Positions 1 to 10,217 of a stretch of 47,993 nt of DNA are shown piece by piece. How positions within the stretch are numbered: position 1 is the stretch's first letter; each line of letters opens with the position of its first letter. Made by a program: the position numbers and the translations under genes. The notes beneath the pieces are model-generated. The model was not told where the DNA came from. It did no database searches and saw nothing but the letters and a program-made list of their open reading frames with translations. Origin of the DNA: Oligoflexus sp. (GTDB lineage Bacteria; Bdellovibrionota_B; Oligoflexia; Oligoflexales; Oligoflexaceae); contig JACMPP010000145.1 of assembly GCA_014377445.1 (NCBI GenBank), positions 1 through 47,993 on the forward strand, written 5' to 3'.

Positions 1-49
1 GTTTTGGGGTCGGAACGATCGTTAACGAAGCCATGACGGAGAAGCGTCT

Positions 50-1060
50 ATGCATCGCAACTGGCAAGACCTGATTACACCGAATAATGTTGAAATTGCC
101 GCATTGACTGATACATACGGCAAGTTTATAGCGAAGCCTCTCGAACGGGGATACGGTATAACCCTCGGTAACTCACTACGTCGCGTATTGCTTTCGAGCA
201 TTAGTGGCTCAGCTATCGTGGCTGTTCGCATCGAAGGTGTGGAACACGAGTTGAGTACCATTCAAGGCGTCAAGGAAGACGTAACGGATATTATTCTTAA
301 CTTGAAGCAAGTTAATATCCGTTATCTGGGTGAAAACGACGCACGCATTACACTAAAGTCTAACGGCGAAGGTGTTTTGCGAGCTGGTGACATCCAGGCA
401 AGTAGTGACGTGGAAATTCTCAATCCTGAGCAGCATCTCGCGACTGTTGGTCCCGATGGCCGTCTCAATATGGAGATGATCGTCCGTCATGGACGAGGAT
501 ATGTTTCAGCTGAGCAAAACAGGACAGAATCGATCCCTGTGGGATATATCGTAACCGATTCTATCTTTGCACCGGTTCGTAGGGTCGCGTATACCGTGTC
601 CAACGCTCGTGTTGGTCAAATGACCGATTACGATAAATTGACACTAGAAGTGTGGACAAATGCTGCTGTTCGGCCGGATGATGCGCTAGCTTACGCTGCC
701 AAGATCCTTAAAGAACAGCTCACGATCTTCATCAACTTCGACGAGTCAGAAGAAGTAGAGAGCCGTAGTCTTGATACACCAATCGAAGCACGTCCTCAGT
801 TGAACGAAAACTTATTCAAAACTGTTGATTCGCTTGAGCTTAGTGTACGAGCTGCCAACTGTCTCGAAAATGCCAATATCAAGTATATCGGTGAGCTTGT
901 TACCAAGACTGAAGCAGAAATGCTGAAGACTAAGAACTTCGGTCGCAAGTCGCTCAACGAAATCAAAGATATCCTGGCTGAGATGGGACTCTCACTTGGT
1001 ATGAAGATTGATGGCTTTGACCCATCTATGTTGAGACAAAAAGAAAACGAAAGTAATTGA
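50..1060 (+). CDS. rpoA: DNA-directed RNA polymerase subunit alpha
   Basis: This is the alpha subunit of RNA polymerase. The dimer nucleates core assembly and its C-terminal domain contacts UP elements and activators. The 336 residues match the family length. Residues 1 to about 235 form the N-terminal assembly domain, with the typical stretch [17 protein letters not shown] near residue 35. After a linker, about residues 260-320 form the helical C-terminal domain with the conserved [11 protein letters not shown]. The ATG at 50 follows GGAG (38-41). rplQ begins 24 bases after the stop, the usual end of the alpha operon. Only 49 bases lie upstream, so the rest of that operon (normally rpsM-rpsK-rpsD) would lie outside the window. 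Confidence 0.98.
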   Translation: MHRNWQDLITPNNVEIAALTDTYGKFIAKPLERGYGITLGNSLRRVLLSSISGSAIVAVRIEGVEHELSTIQGVKEDVTDIILNLKQVNIRYLGENDARITLKSNGEGVLRAGDIQASSDVEILNPEQHLATVGPDGRLNMEMIVRHGRGYVSAEQNRTESIPVGYIVTDSIFAPVRRVAYTVSNARVGQMTDYDKLTLEVWTNAAVRPDDALAYAAKILKEQLTIFINFDESEEVESRSLDTPIEARPQLNENLFKTVDSLELSVRAANCLENANIKYIGELVTKTEAEMLKTKNFGRKSLNEIKDILAEMGLSLGMKIDGFDPSMLRQKENESN

Positions 1061-1084
1061 AGCTAGTAGAAGAAGAGGCACTTT

Positions 1085-1474
1085 ATGCGACACAAGCATG
1101 GATACAGAAAACTCGGTGTAGATTCTGCTCACCGTAAATCGATGTTGCGAAACCTCGCGACTTCGTTGATTACACATGAACGCATCACAACCACCGTTCC
1201 ACGCGCGAAAGAACTTCGCAAAGTCGTAGAACGTATGATCACCCTCGGCAAGAAAGGTGAGCTTTCTCACCGTCGTGCTGCTGGCGGTTACCTTTTCGAA
1301 AAAGATGCAGTTGCTAAAGTCTTCGGTGACCTTGCAACTCGCTTCAAAGATCGCAAAGGCGGATACACACGCATCGTCAAAAGAGGCGTTCGCGCTGGTG
1401 ACAATGCATCTATGGCTTTGATCGAATTTGTAGATTACGAACTCGGCCAAAACAAAGAAGCACCAAAAGCTTAA
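1085..1474 (+). CDS. rplQ: 50S ribosomal protein L17
   Basis: This is L17 of the large ribosomal subunit. The 129-residue protein starts with the family signature [11 protein letters not shown], followed by the conserved [14 protein letters not shown] and a basic core; the end is less conserved. It follows rpoA by 24 bases and is very likely cotranscribed with it. A strong hairpin terminator starts 8 bases after the stop, so rplQ closes the operon. The length is normal for the family and nothing is unusual. Confidence 0.98.
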   Translation: MRHKHGYRKLGVDSAHRKSMLRNLATSLITHERITTTVPRAKELRKVVERMITLGKKGELSHRRAAGGYLFEKDAVAKVFGDLATRFKDRKGGYTRIVKRGVRAGDNASMALIEFVDYELGQNKEAPKA

Positions 1475-1482
1475 TCGTTTAA

Positions 1483-1511
1483 AACCCACCTTTCCCAGGT
1501 GGGTTCTTTTT
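1483..1511 (+). terminator. Rho-independent terminator after rplQ
   Basis: Perfect 9-bp stem AACCCACCT / AGGTGGGTT (1483-1491 and 1497-1505) with a 5-base loop, followed by a T-rich run (CTTTTTG). It ends the rpoA-rplQ transcript. Confidence 0.9.
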
Positions 1512-1565
1512 GCCCGCTTTTTAGCAAAATGGCCGGTGGTATACTTCCCTTGGGGGAGGCCTATC

Positions 1566-1982
1566 ATGAAGCCTATTATTGCAATTTTCTCTCTATTCAT
1601 TCTATCTAGCTGTCACAGCGTTCAAAGCCTAGGTACAGGGCTTGATACGTGGAGTTTTGCCCAGACGGGAGGGACAATATTTGGCAGTCCTTTTCAAGTC
1701 ACGACCAAGCAACTTCATTTCGATACTGGCGAATTATTTGGTAAGGACATTGTCCTTGAAGGGAATGTTGAATATTTCGGCGTAGCTTTTACCCACCTAC
1801 TTCTCGCCGATAAAGAGGGAAAGGTTCTCGTTGTTACGACGGAACTTCCTGAATCCTATAAAGAATTTGGCAAAGATCACAATCCCCGGATTCGCATTCT
1901 AGGTCGGCTCGAACGCGGCAAAAAAGGTCTACCTTATTTGTTGGCTCGTGCTGTGGATACTGTCGACCACTCGGCGAAGTAA
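1566..1982 (+). CDS. Putative outer-membrane lipoprotein, possible OB-fold
   Basis: Function is not recognised. From the ATG at 1566 (good ribosome site GGGGGAGG at 1552-1559; an upstream in-frame start at 1536 lacks one) the protein has 138 residues. It begins with a short basic-hydrophobic signal ending in the lipobox LSSC, so Cys16 would be the lipidated residue. The mature part has alternating beta-like segments (KDIVLEGNVEYFG, PRIRILGRLERGKKGLPYLL) that could form a small OB-like barrel; this is inference. It stands alone between the rplQ terminator and the LptF/G-type permease gene. The neighbourhood is compatible with an envelope role but does not show one. Confidence 0.75.
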   Translation: MKPIIAIFSLFILSSCHSVQSLGTGLDTWSFAQTGGTIFGSPFQVTTKQLHFDTGELFGKDIVLEGNVEYFGVAFTHLLLADKEGKVLVVTTELPESYKEFGKDHNPRIRILGRLERGKKGLPYLLARAVDTVDHSAK

Positions 1983-2066
1983 AAGCTATCGTTCAGAAGA
2001 TCAGAAATCTAAGGTATATTTGGAGCTTGGCGCTGCGTGCAGCAGCTAAACAGGGGAAGCCAGCTC

Positions 2067-3158
2067 ATGATATTGTTTTTTTACGTTCTGAAAGATTTCA
2101 TTAAGTACGTAATTGGAACGCTTCTCCTCGTGGTTTTTCTATTTCTTCTGTTTGACTTCATTCATAAGACGACTCGTTATATTCCTCGCTACAATCCCAA
2201 TACCAATCTACTCATTAAGTACTATTTCTATTTCATACCTAACCTTATCGCCCAGGCTCTGCCGATCGCGTCTCTGCTCGCGTCTGTAGTTACAATGGTT
2301 TTGCTCAGTCGAACCAATGAAATTACTGCCATGCGCGCTGCGGGTATGGGACCACTTCGCCTTGGAATGCCAATTATTTTTGGTGGCGCCGCCCTTTCGC
2401 TCGTTTCTTTATTTATGGGCGAGATCGTCCAACCCAAGGCGGCGACGCGGATGCACTTTATTCAAGACGTTCAGATAGAGAGAGGATCAGAGACACAAAT
2501 CACCGAAGGAGCTCGTTGGGTGAAGAACGCCAACACGCTTTATAACTTTCGTGATTACGATCCGATTACAAACGTCATGACCGGAGTGCGCGTTATTGAA
2601 ACGGGTGAGAATTTTCGTCCGAAGCGCAGTATGGAGGCGAGGCTTGCTACTTATCGTTCTGATCAAGCCGACTGGTTATTGGAAGATGTGAAGATTCTCT
2701 ATTTTTGGCCAAAAGGAACGCTTTCTTATTCCGAAAAGAAAGAGGTTCTTCCCGTTAGCATCCCGGTCGAACCTACGAAGCTTAAGCGTGAGCGACGAAC
2801 ACCGGCAGAACTCTCTTCCCAGGAGCTGACAGACGCGATCCAAAAGGGTGCGAGTTCGGGCATGGATGTTCAAGGTTATAAGGTCGATTTTCATTCGAAA
2901 ATAGCTCAATACTTTGCGGCTTTTGTCGTGAGTCTGATTGGTCTTAAGTTTGGTTATAAATCTGAACGAACAATGGAAACGGCTCGAGGCATACTCGTGG
3001 CGATTTTCATCGGCGTCAGTTATTGGGTGATCATGAGCAGTATGCGGGCCCTTGCCGTCAAAGGCATTGTGAATCCAATGCTTGCGGCTTGGGCTGCGAA
3101 CGTCGTGATTTTCGGGATTTCGGTCTACAACACTTTGCAAGGTCGTCGGAAGGCGTGA
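2067..3158 (+). CDS. LptF/LptG (YjgP/YjgQ) family permease
   Basis: This is an inner-membrane component of the Lpt machine, which with LptB extracts lipopolysaccharide from the inner membrane. The ATG at 2067 follows AGGGGAAG and gives 363 residues, typical for the family; the upstream in-frame extension to 2037 lacks a site. The order is family-like: a first membrane segment (about 9-30), two more around residues 55-120 with the characteristic EITAMRAAGMGPLRLG cytoplasmic loop, a long periplasmic beta-jellyroll region (about 130-270), and three C-terminal membrane segments. I cannot say whether it is LptF or LptG; the partner is not in the window. Its stop lies 3 bases from the convergent mtnC stop. 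Confidence 0.88.
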   Translation: MILFFYVLKDFIKYVIGTLLLVVFLFLLFDFIHKTTRYIPRYNPNTNLLIKYYFYFIPNLIAQALPIASLLASVVTMVLLSRTNEITAMRAAGMGPLRLGMPIIFGGAALSLVSLFMGEIVQPKAATRMHFIQDVQIERGSETQITEGARWVKNANTLYNFRDYDPITNVMTGVRVIETGENFRPKRSMEARLATYRSDQADWLLEDVKILYFWPKGTLSYSEKKEVLPVSIPVEPTKLKRERRTPAELSSQELTDAIQKGASSGMDVQGYKVDFHSKIAQYFAAFVVSLIGLKFGYKSERTMETARGILVAIFIGVSYWVIMSSMRALAVKGIVNPMLAAWAANVVIFGISVYNTLQGRRKA

Positions 3159-3161
3159 TGT

Positions 3162-3860
3162 TCAGGCTTGAAGAAAGAGCTTGTCGACTTCGTTGAAGTC
3201 ATTCGCCTGTTGATGGTGGCCAGGGACTGGTTTTGGATCGCGCATTAGTTGGCAAGTTTTGAGGCCCGCCTGCCCTGCAGCATCCAGCTCTTCTTTGATG
3301 TCGGATAGAAACAGGATGCTTCCGGGCGCAAGGTTCAATAGTTTTGCGATCCCTTCGTAAGAACCGACTTCGCGCTTGTGCCCAACAGCTATATCAAAAT
3401 AATTTGCAAACAGTGGCGTCAGGTCACCAGCTTCGGAATGTTTGAAAAGGAGCTTTTGAGCCTCGACGGACCCTGACGAATAGATGGCTAGCTTGAGACC
3501 TGATTTTTTCCAGGTCACCAGACAATCTTTTACTTCTGGATAGACGTGACCGAAGTAAGCCTTGGTTTCGTATCCACTCTGCCAGATTTTGCCCTGCAGA
3601 TTTTTTAGAATCGGGTTTTTCACATCCTTGTCGATCCAGCTTTGGAGCTGCTTTATAACCTCAGTCAGATCAGGCTTCGATCCGACCTCACCGCCCAGGT
3701 GTTCGATCCAGACCTGAGATATGAGTTGGGTGACCTCGCTTTGGGTGGAATTAGCCAGGAACCCAGAAAGGTTTTTTTTCGAATAGGGGAACAAGACTTT
3801 GTGTACAAATTCGATAGAGCTTGTGGTTCCTTCGATATCACTCAAAACACATGTGATCAT
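3162..3860 (-). CDS. mtnC: Enolase-phosphatase E1 (methionine salvage)
   Basis: This is a HAD-superfamily enolase-phosphatase. It enolises and dephosphorylates 2,3-diketo-5-methylthiopentyl-1-phosphate to acireductone. The 232 residues fit MtnC. HAD motif I appears as LSDIEGTTSS at residues 6-15, with the family-specific EGTTS. Motif II is the IYSSGS segment, and the metal-binding motif is LFLSDIKEELDAA near residue 185. It lies 9 bases downstream of mtnD on the same strand and acts just before it in the pathway, so the two form a short operon. Other mtn genes (mtnA, mtnB) are not in the window. Confidence 0.93.
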   Translation of the reverse strand: MITCVLSDIEGTTSSIEFVHKVLFPYSKKNLSGFLANSTQSEVTQLISQVWIEHLGGEVGSKPDLTEVIKQLQSWIDKDVKNPILKNLQGKIWQSGYETKAYFGHVYPEVKDCLVTWKKSGLKLAIYSSGSVEAQKLLFKHSEAGDLTPLFANYFDIAVGHKREVGSYEGIAKLLNLAPGSILFLSDIKEELDAAGQAGLKTCQLMRDPKPVPGHHQQANDFNEVDKLFLQA

Positions 3861-3869
3861 CGGCTTGCC

Positions 3870-4394
3870 TTAATAGCTTGGGTTGTATTTCTTATCGATG
3901 CCGGAATCTGTGTAGTTGGGAACCCATCCTGAAGCATCAATAAAGATGCGGATTGCTTTAACATTCGCCTGAGGACCGAGGTCAAACCAGTGAGTCATAT
4001 TTGCTGGCACGCTTAAAAGATCGCCAGCATGACATGCCACTGAAAAAACTTCTTCGGCAGCATGAAACCAGAAGATCCCCTCGCCATCGACAAAAAAGCG
4101 AATTTCATCTTCTGTGTGAGTGTGTTCGGCTAAAAATTTTGTTCGGATCGCAGGAAGATTGGGCGTTTCAGCATGAACGTTAATCACGTCTGCGGTCTTG
4201 TAACCCCCGCGCTCCATGAATGGCTTAAGTTCTCGCGCATAGGCCGCAAGAACTTCGTCCTGACTAGCGTCTGAAGAGAGGACTTCTTCAGCTTTCCAGT
4301 GATCATGCCATATCCCGCGAGCTTCCAAGAAAGATTGAATTTCCTTGAAGTTATCTATTGTTACATTAGCGTCTGGAATTTTTAAGACTGCCAT
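3870..4394 (-). CDS. mtnD: Acireductone dioxygenase
   Basis: This is a cupin-fold dioxygenase that converts acireductone to the ketoacid precursor of methionine plus formate (Fe form) or to an off-pathway product (Ni form). The cupin ligands are visible: EHTHTEDEIRFFVDG supplies two His and one Glu, and PANMTHWFDLG supplies the last His. I place the start at the ATG at 4394 because AAGGAGGG sits directly upstream; a longer in-frame version to 4424 would put that site inside the gene. The protein is then 174 residues, normal for the family. It is first in the mtnD-mtnC pair. Confidence 0.93.
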   Translation of the reverse strand: MAVLKIPDANVTIDNFKEIQSFLEARGIWHDHWKAEEVLSSDASQDEVLAAYARELKPFMERGGYKTADVINVHAETPNLPAIRTKFLAEHTHTEDEIRFFVDGEGIFWFHAAEEVFSVACHAGDLLSVPANMTHWFDLGPQANVKAIRIFIDASGWVPNYTDSGIDKKYNPSY

Positions 4395-4670
4395 AATGGG
4401 ACCCTCCTTTTTAGCGAACACCATTCGATCTAGCGGTAGCAGATTTATATCGAGAATTCGAGGAATTTTCCTGGAGTGTGAGTCTGCATGATTGATGAGG
4501 GTATTTGAAATTGGGAAATGGAAACTCCAAAAGGACCTCTTCCGAGTGTGAAATTTTGTCCATGGAAGATCAGTACAAATGTATTATAAGAATCATAGTG
4601 TTGCGTATCGGCTTTGCTTCGGGTTATCCTCTCAAAAATCCATTGAACACTTCGAATCAAGCCATAAAAT

Positions 4671-4711
4671 AAGTCAAAAGAGTTGACTTTGTTTGGGCTG
4701 CTTGATAAACC
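4671..4711 (+). promoter_or_regulatory. Putative rimP-nusA operon promoter with palindromic -35 region
   Basis: An exact inverted repeat AAGTCAA-N5-TTGACTT (4671-4677, 4683-4689) contains a -35-like TTGACT at 4683. A weak -10 candidate TAAACC lies 17 bases further (4706-4711). It is the best promoter candidate in the 414-base gap between mtnD (start 4394) and rimP (start 4809). The rest of the gap holds no gene I can support, and I see no SAM riboswitch ahead of mtnD. The palindrome could be an operator; that is inference. Confidence 0.4.
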
Positions 4712-4808
4712 CTAGGGCGTGCAATCCCGTTTGTACAAATCAATCATGGTTTTCTTTTGCCTTATCACCGTGATGGTGGAAGGGCTTTTTTATTTTGGTT
4801 GGATTCTT

Positions 4809-5267
4809 ATGGATCGCCTTCAGCGCGACAAAATAGTTAATTTGATAAATCCCAAAATTCTCCCTCTTGGCTACGAATGCCTTGAAGCCGACTGGGACGG
4901 CTCGGATAACACCCTAAGGATCTATATAGATCAACCCGGTGGCATCGTGATGGAAGACTGTTTGAAAGTGAACAGTACCCTGATCGAAGACGAAGAACTC
5001 GATAAGCTGGTGGGCCGTGATTATCGTCTCGAGATCAGCTCTCCGGGTGTCGATCGTCCTCTCAGAACCATAGAACACTTTCGCAGTGTTGTCGGTCAAA
5101 ACATTCGAGTTCATCTTTCTGACAAATATCAGGAACGTGCAAACGGTGTGGGTAAGCTTGAAGCGATAGATGGGCAAGACTCATTTTCGATGAATATGCC
5201 TTCGGGCCCTTGGACTTTTCCCTTTAAGGCTATCCGTAAAGCGAATCTAATGTTTGAATGGAAGTAG
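4809..5267 (+). CDS. rimP: Ribosome maturation factor RimP
   Basis: RimP acts in late assembly of the 30S subunit. The frame is open from 4719, but the leading residues there are hydrophobic and unlike RimP. Starting at the ATG at 4809 gives 152 residues, the normal size, with the usual N-terminal helix, then LGYECLEADWDG, the TLRIYIDQPGGI strand, the signature EISSPGVDRPLR (near residue 80), and the small C-terminal SH3-like domain. No strong ribosome site precedes any candidate start. The order rimP-nusA-infB-rbfA-truB is the classical operon, which supports the call strongly. Confidence 0.93.
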   Translation: MDRLQRDKIVNLINPKILPLGYECLEADWDGSDNTLRIYIDQPGGIVMEDCLKVNSTLIEDEELDKLVGRDYRLEISSPGVDRPLRTIEHFRSVVGQNIRVHLSDKYQERANGVGKLEAIDGQDSFSMNMPSGPWTFPFKAIRKANLMFEWK

Positions 5268-5342
5268 CCATTTTGTCCTAAGGTGTAGGGATTAGTCCAT
5301 TCCACATCAATCTTTTGACCTTCCCATGAGGATCGACAGACG

Positions 5343-6914
5343 ATGACTTTACTCGACAGCTCTGAAATTGAATCTGAACTACGCAAGGTGATCTCGGGAG
5401 TCAGCCGAGATAAAAACCTCGATAAAGCTGTCATCATCGATGCATTGCAACAAGCCGTTGTTCATGCTGCGCGGCGCTCACTTGGCGCAACAGCTGACCT
5501 TGAAGCGCATTACAATGAAGAATCTGATGAGATTGAACTCTATCAGTTCCGAACCGTTGTTGAAGACGACGATGTAGCGAATGAAAGCATCGAGATCAGT
5601 CTTGGTGACGCCACTAAACTCGATTCTGAGACCGTTCTAGGTGACGCAATCGGTATCAAACTGGACACTACCAAATTTGGTCGTATCGCAGCTCAGTCTG
5701 CAAAGCAGATCATCGTACAAAAGGTACGTGACGCTGAGCGTTCGCAAATATTTGAAGAATTTAAAGACCGCAAGGGTGACATCCTTTCCGGTTACGTTCG
5801 TCGTTTCGAAAGAAATGACATCATCGTGGACCTGGGTCGTACTGAAGCTGTTATCCCTTACAAGGAACAGGTTCCTACCGAGAAATTCCGCGTTAAAGAT
5901 CGTATTCAAGCTTACGTTATCGACGTTAAGCGTTCGAGTCGTGGACCCCAAGTGGTTATGTCTCGTGCCCACCCTGGATTCCTAGTAAGTCTTTTTAGTC
6001 AGCACGTTACAGAGATCTACGATGGCGTCGTCAGTATCGAGGCGGCCGCTCGTGATCCGGGCTACCGTTCTAAGATTGCTGTGTATTCAAGAGATTCTAC
6101 CGTTGACCCAGTCGGCGCTTGCGTCGGTATGAAAGGCTCTCGCGTCCAAGCTGTCGTGAGCGAGCTCAACGGCGAAAAAATCGATATCATTCCTTACGAT
6201 CATGATCCGGCACGATTGGTTTGTAACGCATTGGCTCCGGCCGTTGTTAGCAAAGTCATCGTTGATGAAAACATGCACGGCATGGAAGTCATTGTCGCTG
6301 ATGATCAACTGTCGCTTGCCATCGGTAAACGCGGTCAGAACGTTCGTTTGGCAGCTCAGCTCACGGGCTGGAAGCTTGATATTAAGAGCGAGTCCTCCGT
6401 AGAAGAGAAAATGGCTGGCGCGAAGGATCTTTTGACAACAATCAAGGGTCTGGACGAAATGATGGCAGAGCTTTTGGTTCAAGAGGGGTATACAACTCCT
6501 GCTGAAGTCGCTGCTTTGTCACCACGTGCGCTAAATCGACTTCTCAATATGGAACACGATCCGGCTGTGGCATTGATCGGGAACGCTCAAGCCCTTGCCG
6601 ATCTGGTCGCGCAAGGCAAAGCCGAGGTTAAGAAGGCTCCAGTTCGGGATGATTTCCTTGCGAACTCATCCGCTGCGCCCCTTACTCTTGACAATAAAGT
6701 GGAAGACTCTCAAATTAGCGAACGAGTAAAGATCTTTCTGGAGCTGTCTGGTGTTGGTGAGGCTTCGGCCCACGCTCTTGCAGACGGCGGTTATGTCACT
6801 ATAGGCGACATTGTTGCTGACTCGGCGGAGGAAGTTGCTCAGAAGACAGGATTGTCTATCGGGGTTGCTCGTACCATTCAAATGGCTGCAGATCGTTACC
6901 TACAGTCCGAATAA
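5343..6914 (+). CDS. nusA: Transcription termination/antitermination factor NusA
   Basis: NusA binds RNA polymerase and nascent RNA, stimulating pausing and termination and taking part in antitermination. Length is 523 residues. Visible domains in order are the N-terminal polymerase-binding domain (1 to about 130), an S1 RNA-binding domain (about 135-200, DILSGYVRRFERNDIIVDLG), and two KH domains (about 200-345, including VGACVGMKGSRVQ and LAIGKRGQNVRLA). Two helix-hairpin-helix type C-terminal repeats follow (around 375-420 and 455-520), as in the long proteobacterial form. The gene follows rimP by 75 bases and precedes infB by 38. Confidence 0.97.
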   Translation: MTLLDSSEIESELRKVISGVSRDKNLDKAVIIDALQQAVVHAARRSLGATADLEAHYNEESDEIELYQFRTVVEDDDVANESIEISLGDATKLDSETVLGDAIGIKLDTTKFGRIAAQSAKQIIVQKVRDAERSQIFEEFKDRKGDILSGYVRRFERNDIIVDLGRTEAVIPYKEQVPTEKFRVKDRIQAYVIDVKRSSRGPQVVMSRAHPGFLVSLFSQHVTEIYDGVVSIEAAARDPGYRSKIAVYSRDSTVDPVGACVGMKGSRVQAVVSELNGEKIDIIPYDHDPARLVCNALAPAVVSKVIVDENMHGMEVIVADDQLSLAIGKRGQNVRLAAQLTGWKLDIKSESSVEEKMAGAKDLLTTIKGLDEMMAELLVQEGYTTPAEVAALSPRALNRLLNMEHDPAVALIGNAQALADLVAQGKAEVKKAPVRDDFLANSSAAPLTLDNKVEDSQISERVKIFLELSGVGEASAHALADGGYVTIGDIVADSAEEVAQKTGLSIGVARTIQMAADRYLQSE

Positions 6915-6952
6915 TTGGGACACCTAGGTGAATATTGGGGGACTCTTAACGA

Positions 6953-9900
6953 ATGTCAAAAATTCGTGTCTATGAATTAGCTCGTGAACTCAAAGTCGAA
7001 AGCAAATTGCTGGTCAATAAGCTGAAGGATTTGGGCATCGAGGTGTCGAGTCATCAAAGTACTTTGAGCGCGGATCAGGTTCTCAAGATAAAGCGCGAGC
7101 TTTCATCTTCAGGAGGATTAAGCGAAGGCAGTACTGTGAGTGCTGCCCCTCGTACGAGTCCGTCTGTCATACGTAGACGCCGCGGTGCTGATGAAGCAGC
7201 GGAATCGTCTACCGATGGAGGGGGCGAGGACAATCTCGTTTCTGGGCACGAAGACGAACCAGCTCCTCAGGTGGCAGAAGCCCCCCCAGTTGCTGCCGCT
7301 CCGACTTCGGCTCCTGCCACAGTACGAAGAGAGAAAAAAGCTGAACCTTCGGTAGCTAAAGAGAAGACGGTAACCGCCAAAGCGGAAACACCGGCTGAAG
7401 CTCCTGAAAATAAACAAGCCGTTCAAGCGCAAGAGCCTCTTAAAGCTGAGGCTCCAGCGAAAAATGTACAGGTACAGGAAGTTTCTGTCAGTGCAGAGCC
7501 CGGGTCCGATAAACCGGCTCCTTCACTTGCTCGCGAGAACGCTAAGTCAATTCCAAGTCCCGCACCGGAGTCTCGACCTATGTCTCGCCCGCAAGAGAAT
7601 TACGATTCGGCTAAAATAGTGCGCCGGGAGCCTTTGGCTCCGCCGGCACCACCAGCCCCTACTCCACAGGCGCCGCCAAGGCTCCAACCGAGTGGCGCTG
7701 CGACGATTATTCGTCGGGCTAGCCCTGAAGAAATGGAGCAGCGTCAGCAGTTGCAACAGCAACAGGCCGTCAGCCGCTCTGCCAACCCAAGCCCCATCAT
7801 CCGCGTAGGCGCCGGTGGACACCCAGGTGTTCCAGCAGGCGGCGGACCAATTCGTCGCGACGGACCTCCTCCTCGCCGCGAAGAAGGTGGACGTCCTCCA
7901 TTTGGTAGTTCGGGCGGCGGACGCAGCGGAAGCGGCGACCCTATCTTCAGAAAACCAGCGGAACCAGAAGTCTCAACTGGCTTGACTGACTCTCCAGCTC
8001 GTCGCTGGGAAGACATCACTAAATCGAAAGATCGCGATAAGAAGAAACTCACCGCAGCGGAAGCAGAGCAAGAAGCAGCGGCTAAGAAACTTCCTAAAGT
8101 TCGACGCGATCAGGTCAATATGCGTTCTCTTCTCGACCAAGTGGCTTCACTTGAGGCCGAAGAGGCAGATCCAGGTATCGAAGTCGCTGAAGTTGCTCCA
8201 GAAGTGGAAAAAATCAAGCGTACGGTTTATACCCCTCCCGGAAGCGGCACCATTCAAACGGGCAGCAACCGCGGTAGACATGGAGGCGGAGGACGTGATC
8301 TTCGTCGCCGTAAAGACCTTAAGAAGACTCAGGTCACAACACCTCGTGCTGCGTACCGTATCGTAACGATGGCTAACTCCATCACTGTTGCGGACCTTGC
8401 GAAGCAGATGGCCGTCAAGGGTACTGAGCTCATTAAAAAATTGATGATGCAAGGGATGATGACGACTCTGAACCAGGCGATCGACGTCGATACAGCAACT
8501 TTGCTGGCGACCGAGTATGGCTTCGAAATGAAAACAAGCATCGTCACTCTCGACGATATCCTTACTGAGAAACGCAAAGCTCACGAAGGCGCGGAGTTTG
8601 TGGTACGTCCTCCAATCGTTACCATCATGGGTCACGTCGACCATGGTAAGACATCGATCTTGGATGCGATTCGGAAAGCAAAAGTCGCTGCATCGGAAGC
8701 TGGTGGTATTACTCAGCATATTGGTGCTTACACAGTCGAAAAAGACGGTCAGCGGATCGCCTTCCTCGATACACCTGGCCACGAGGCTTTCTCCTCGATG
8801 CGTTCACGTGGTGCTAAGGTTACCGACATCGTGGTTCTGGTTGTTGCAGCTGACGACGGCGTCATGCCTCAGACAGTTGAAGCGATCTCCCATGCCCGCG
8901 CTGCAAATGTGCCGATCATTGTTGCCATCAACAAGATCGATAAACCGAACAAAAACCTCGACCGTATCAATAGCGAGCTCGCCGAGCACGGTATTCAGTC
9001 GGAAGAATGGGGTGGCGAAAACATCTTTGTTAAGGTGTCCGCGCTCAAAGGGATCGGTATCGACGAACTTCTCGAAGCTATCTTGCTTCAAGCCGAAGTT
9101 CTCGAACTCAAGACTCCCCTTGATGTTCCTGCATCAGGCGTCGTAGTCGAAGCCCACCTCGACAAAGGTCGCGGTCCGGTCGCAACGATTATGATCCAAA
9201 AGGGTGTCTTGAAAGTCGGAGATTTCGTGGTCGCTGGTACGGCTCTTGGCCGCGTCCGCGCTATGCATGATCAGACTGGCAAACGTTTGAAGGAAACAGG
9301 GCCATCGACTCCGGTCGAAGTCGTCGGACTCTCCTCAGTGCCTATGGCTGGCGATCAGGTCGATGCGGTTGAGGATGAGAAAACTGGAAAGGAAGTTGCG
9401 GATTGGAGGATCGATACAGAGCGTCTCAACGCTTCAAGTCGTTCGTCAGCAGCAACCCTCGATCAGCTTCTCGCCAAAGTGAAAAATACGGAGACCCCAG
9501 AGGTTCCGATTATTATCAAAGCCGATACACAAGGTTCGGTTGAAGCCATCAGCGAAGCGATCTTGAAATTGAACAGCGATCGCGTTCGTAACCGTATCGT
9601 TCACAAGGCGGTAGGTGGCATCAACGAATCTGACGTCTCGCTTGCCACGACTTCGGGTGCTGTCATCATCGGCTTTAACGTTCGTGCCGTTCGCGGCCTC
9701 GACGAAGCAGCTGATAAACAAGGCACTTTGATCAAGTACTTCTCAGTTATCTACGACATCGTAGACGTACTGAAATCGATAATGGCCGGTAAACTGCCTC
9801 CGATCCAAAAAGAAGTTATATTGGGTCACGCTGAAGTTCGCGCCACGATCAAGGTTCCAAAAATTGGTCTTGTCGCTGGTACCTCGGTACTCGACGGTAA

Positions 9901-10108
9901 GATCACGCGTCAGTCGCATCTTCGCCTCATCCGCGAAAACGTGGTTGTCTTCACAGGCCGCATAGGTTCCCTACGCCGCTTTAAAGATGACGTCCGTGAA
10001 GTGGTTCAGGGTTACGAGTGCGGTATTGGCATCGACGGATATTCCGATGTCCGTGAAGGTGACATTATCGAGTCGTACATCATCGAAGAGCATGCAGCGG
10101 TTCTCTAA
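6953..10108 (+). CDS. infB: Translation initiation factor IF-2
   Basis: This GTPase brings initiator fMet-tRNA to the 30S subunit and promotes joining to the 50S. Length is 1051 residues, longer than E. coli IF-2 (890). It has an N-terminal IF2_N-type domain (1-50, [20 protein letters not shown]), then a long low-complexity linker rich in Ala, Pro, Arg and Gly (about 60-370). A second IF2_N-like domain lies at about 470-530. The G domain starts near residue 550 with G1 [10 protein letters not shown]3 DTPGHEAF and G4 NKID. Domains II to IV follow, ending in the fMet-tRNA-binding barrel. The ATG follows GGGGGA. The extra length is all in the linker, which varies widely between species. Confidence 0.97.
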   Translation: MSKIRVYELARELKVESKLLVNKLKDLGIEVSSHQSTLSADQVLKIKRELSSSGGLSEGSTVSAAPRTSPSVIRRRRGADEAAESSTDGGGEDNLVSGHEDEPAPQVAEAPPVAAAPTSAPATVRREKKAEPSVAKEKTVTAKAETPAEAPENKQAVQAQEPLKAEAPAKNVQVQEVSVSAEPGSDKPAPSLARENAKSIPSPAPESRPMSRPQENYDSAKIVRREPLAPPAPPAPTPQAPPRLQPSGAATIIRRASPEEMEQRQQLQQQQAVSRSANPSPIIRVGAGGHPGVPAGGGPIRRDGPPPRREEGGRPPFGSSGGGRSGSGDPIFRKPAEPEVSTGLTDSPARRWEDITKSKDRDKKKLTAAEAEQEAAAKKLPKVRRDQVNMRSLLDQVASLEAEEADPGIEVAEVAPEVEKIKRTVYTPPGSGTIQTGSNRGRHGGGGRDLRRRKDLKKTQVTTPRAAYRIVTMANSITVADLAKQMAVKGTELIKKLMMQGMMTTLNQAIDVDTATLLATEYGFEMKTSIVTLDDILTEKRKAHEGAEFVVRPPIVTIMGHVDHGKTSILDAIRKAKVAASEAGGITQHIGAYTVEKDGQRIAFLDTPGHEAFSSMRSRGAKVTDIVVLVVAADDGVMPQTVEAISHARAANVPIIVAINKIDKPNKNLDRINSELAEHGIQSEEWGGENIFVKVSALKGIGIDELLEAILLQAEVLELKTPLDVPASGVVVEAHLDKGRGPVATIMIQKGVLKVGDFVVAGTALGRVRAMHDQTGKRLKETGPSTPVEVVGLSSVPMAGDQVDAVEDEKTGKEVADWRIDTERLNASSRSSAATLDQLLAKVKNTETPEVPIIIKADTQGSVEAISEAILKLNSDRVRNRIVHKAVGGINESDVSLATTSGAVIIGFNVRAVRGLDEAADKQGTLIKYFSVIYDIVDVLKSIMAGKLPPIQKEVILGHAEVRATIKVPKIGLVAGTSVLDGKITRQSHLRLIRENVVVFTGRIGSLRRFKDDVREVVQGYECGIGIDGYSDVREGDIIESYIIEEHAAVL

Positions 10109-10217
10109 GAGATCCCTGGATGCCGTGCGAGAGATAAAAAATCAGGCTATGGATGGCCCTCTCCTGGCGAAAGCTAGGAAAGGGTTTTCCTTTTTTAAGT
10201 GTTACGAAAGGATTTTT

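Noticed and set aside
992..1600. 202-codon open frame on minus across rplQ
   Set aside because: Antisense to rplQ and its terminator, with low-complexity Cys/Phe-rich translation.
4445..4660. 71-codon open frame on minus upstream of mtnD
   Set aside because: No ribosome site, no recognisable feature, and the region is better explained as two divergent promoter regions.
4395..4670. SAM riboswitch ahead of mtnD
   Set aside because: No conserved SAM-I, SAM-II or SAM-IV core could be recognised in the minus-strand leader.
8147..8782. 211-codon open frame on minus inside infB
   Set aside because: Antisense to the conserved IF-2 core; a by-product of codon use.
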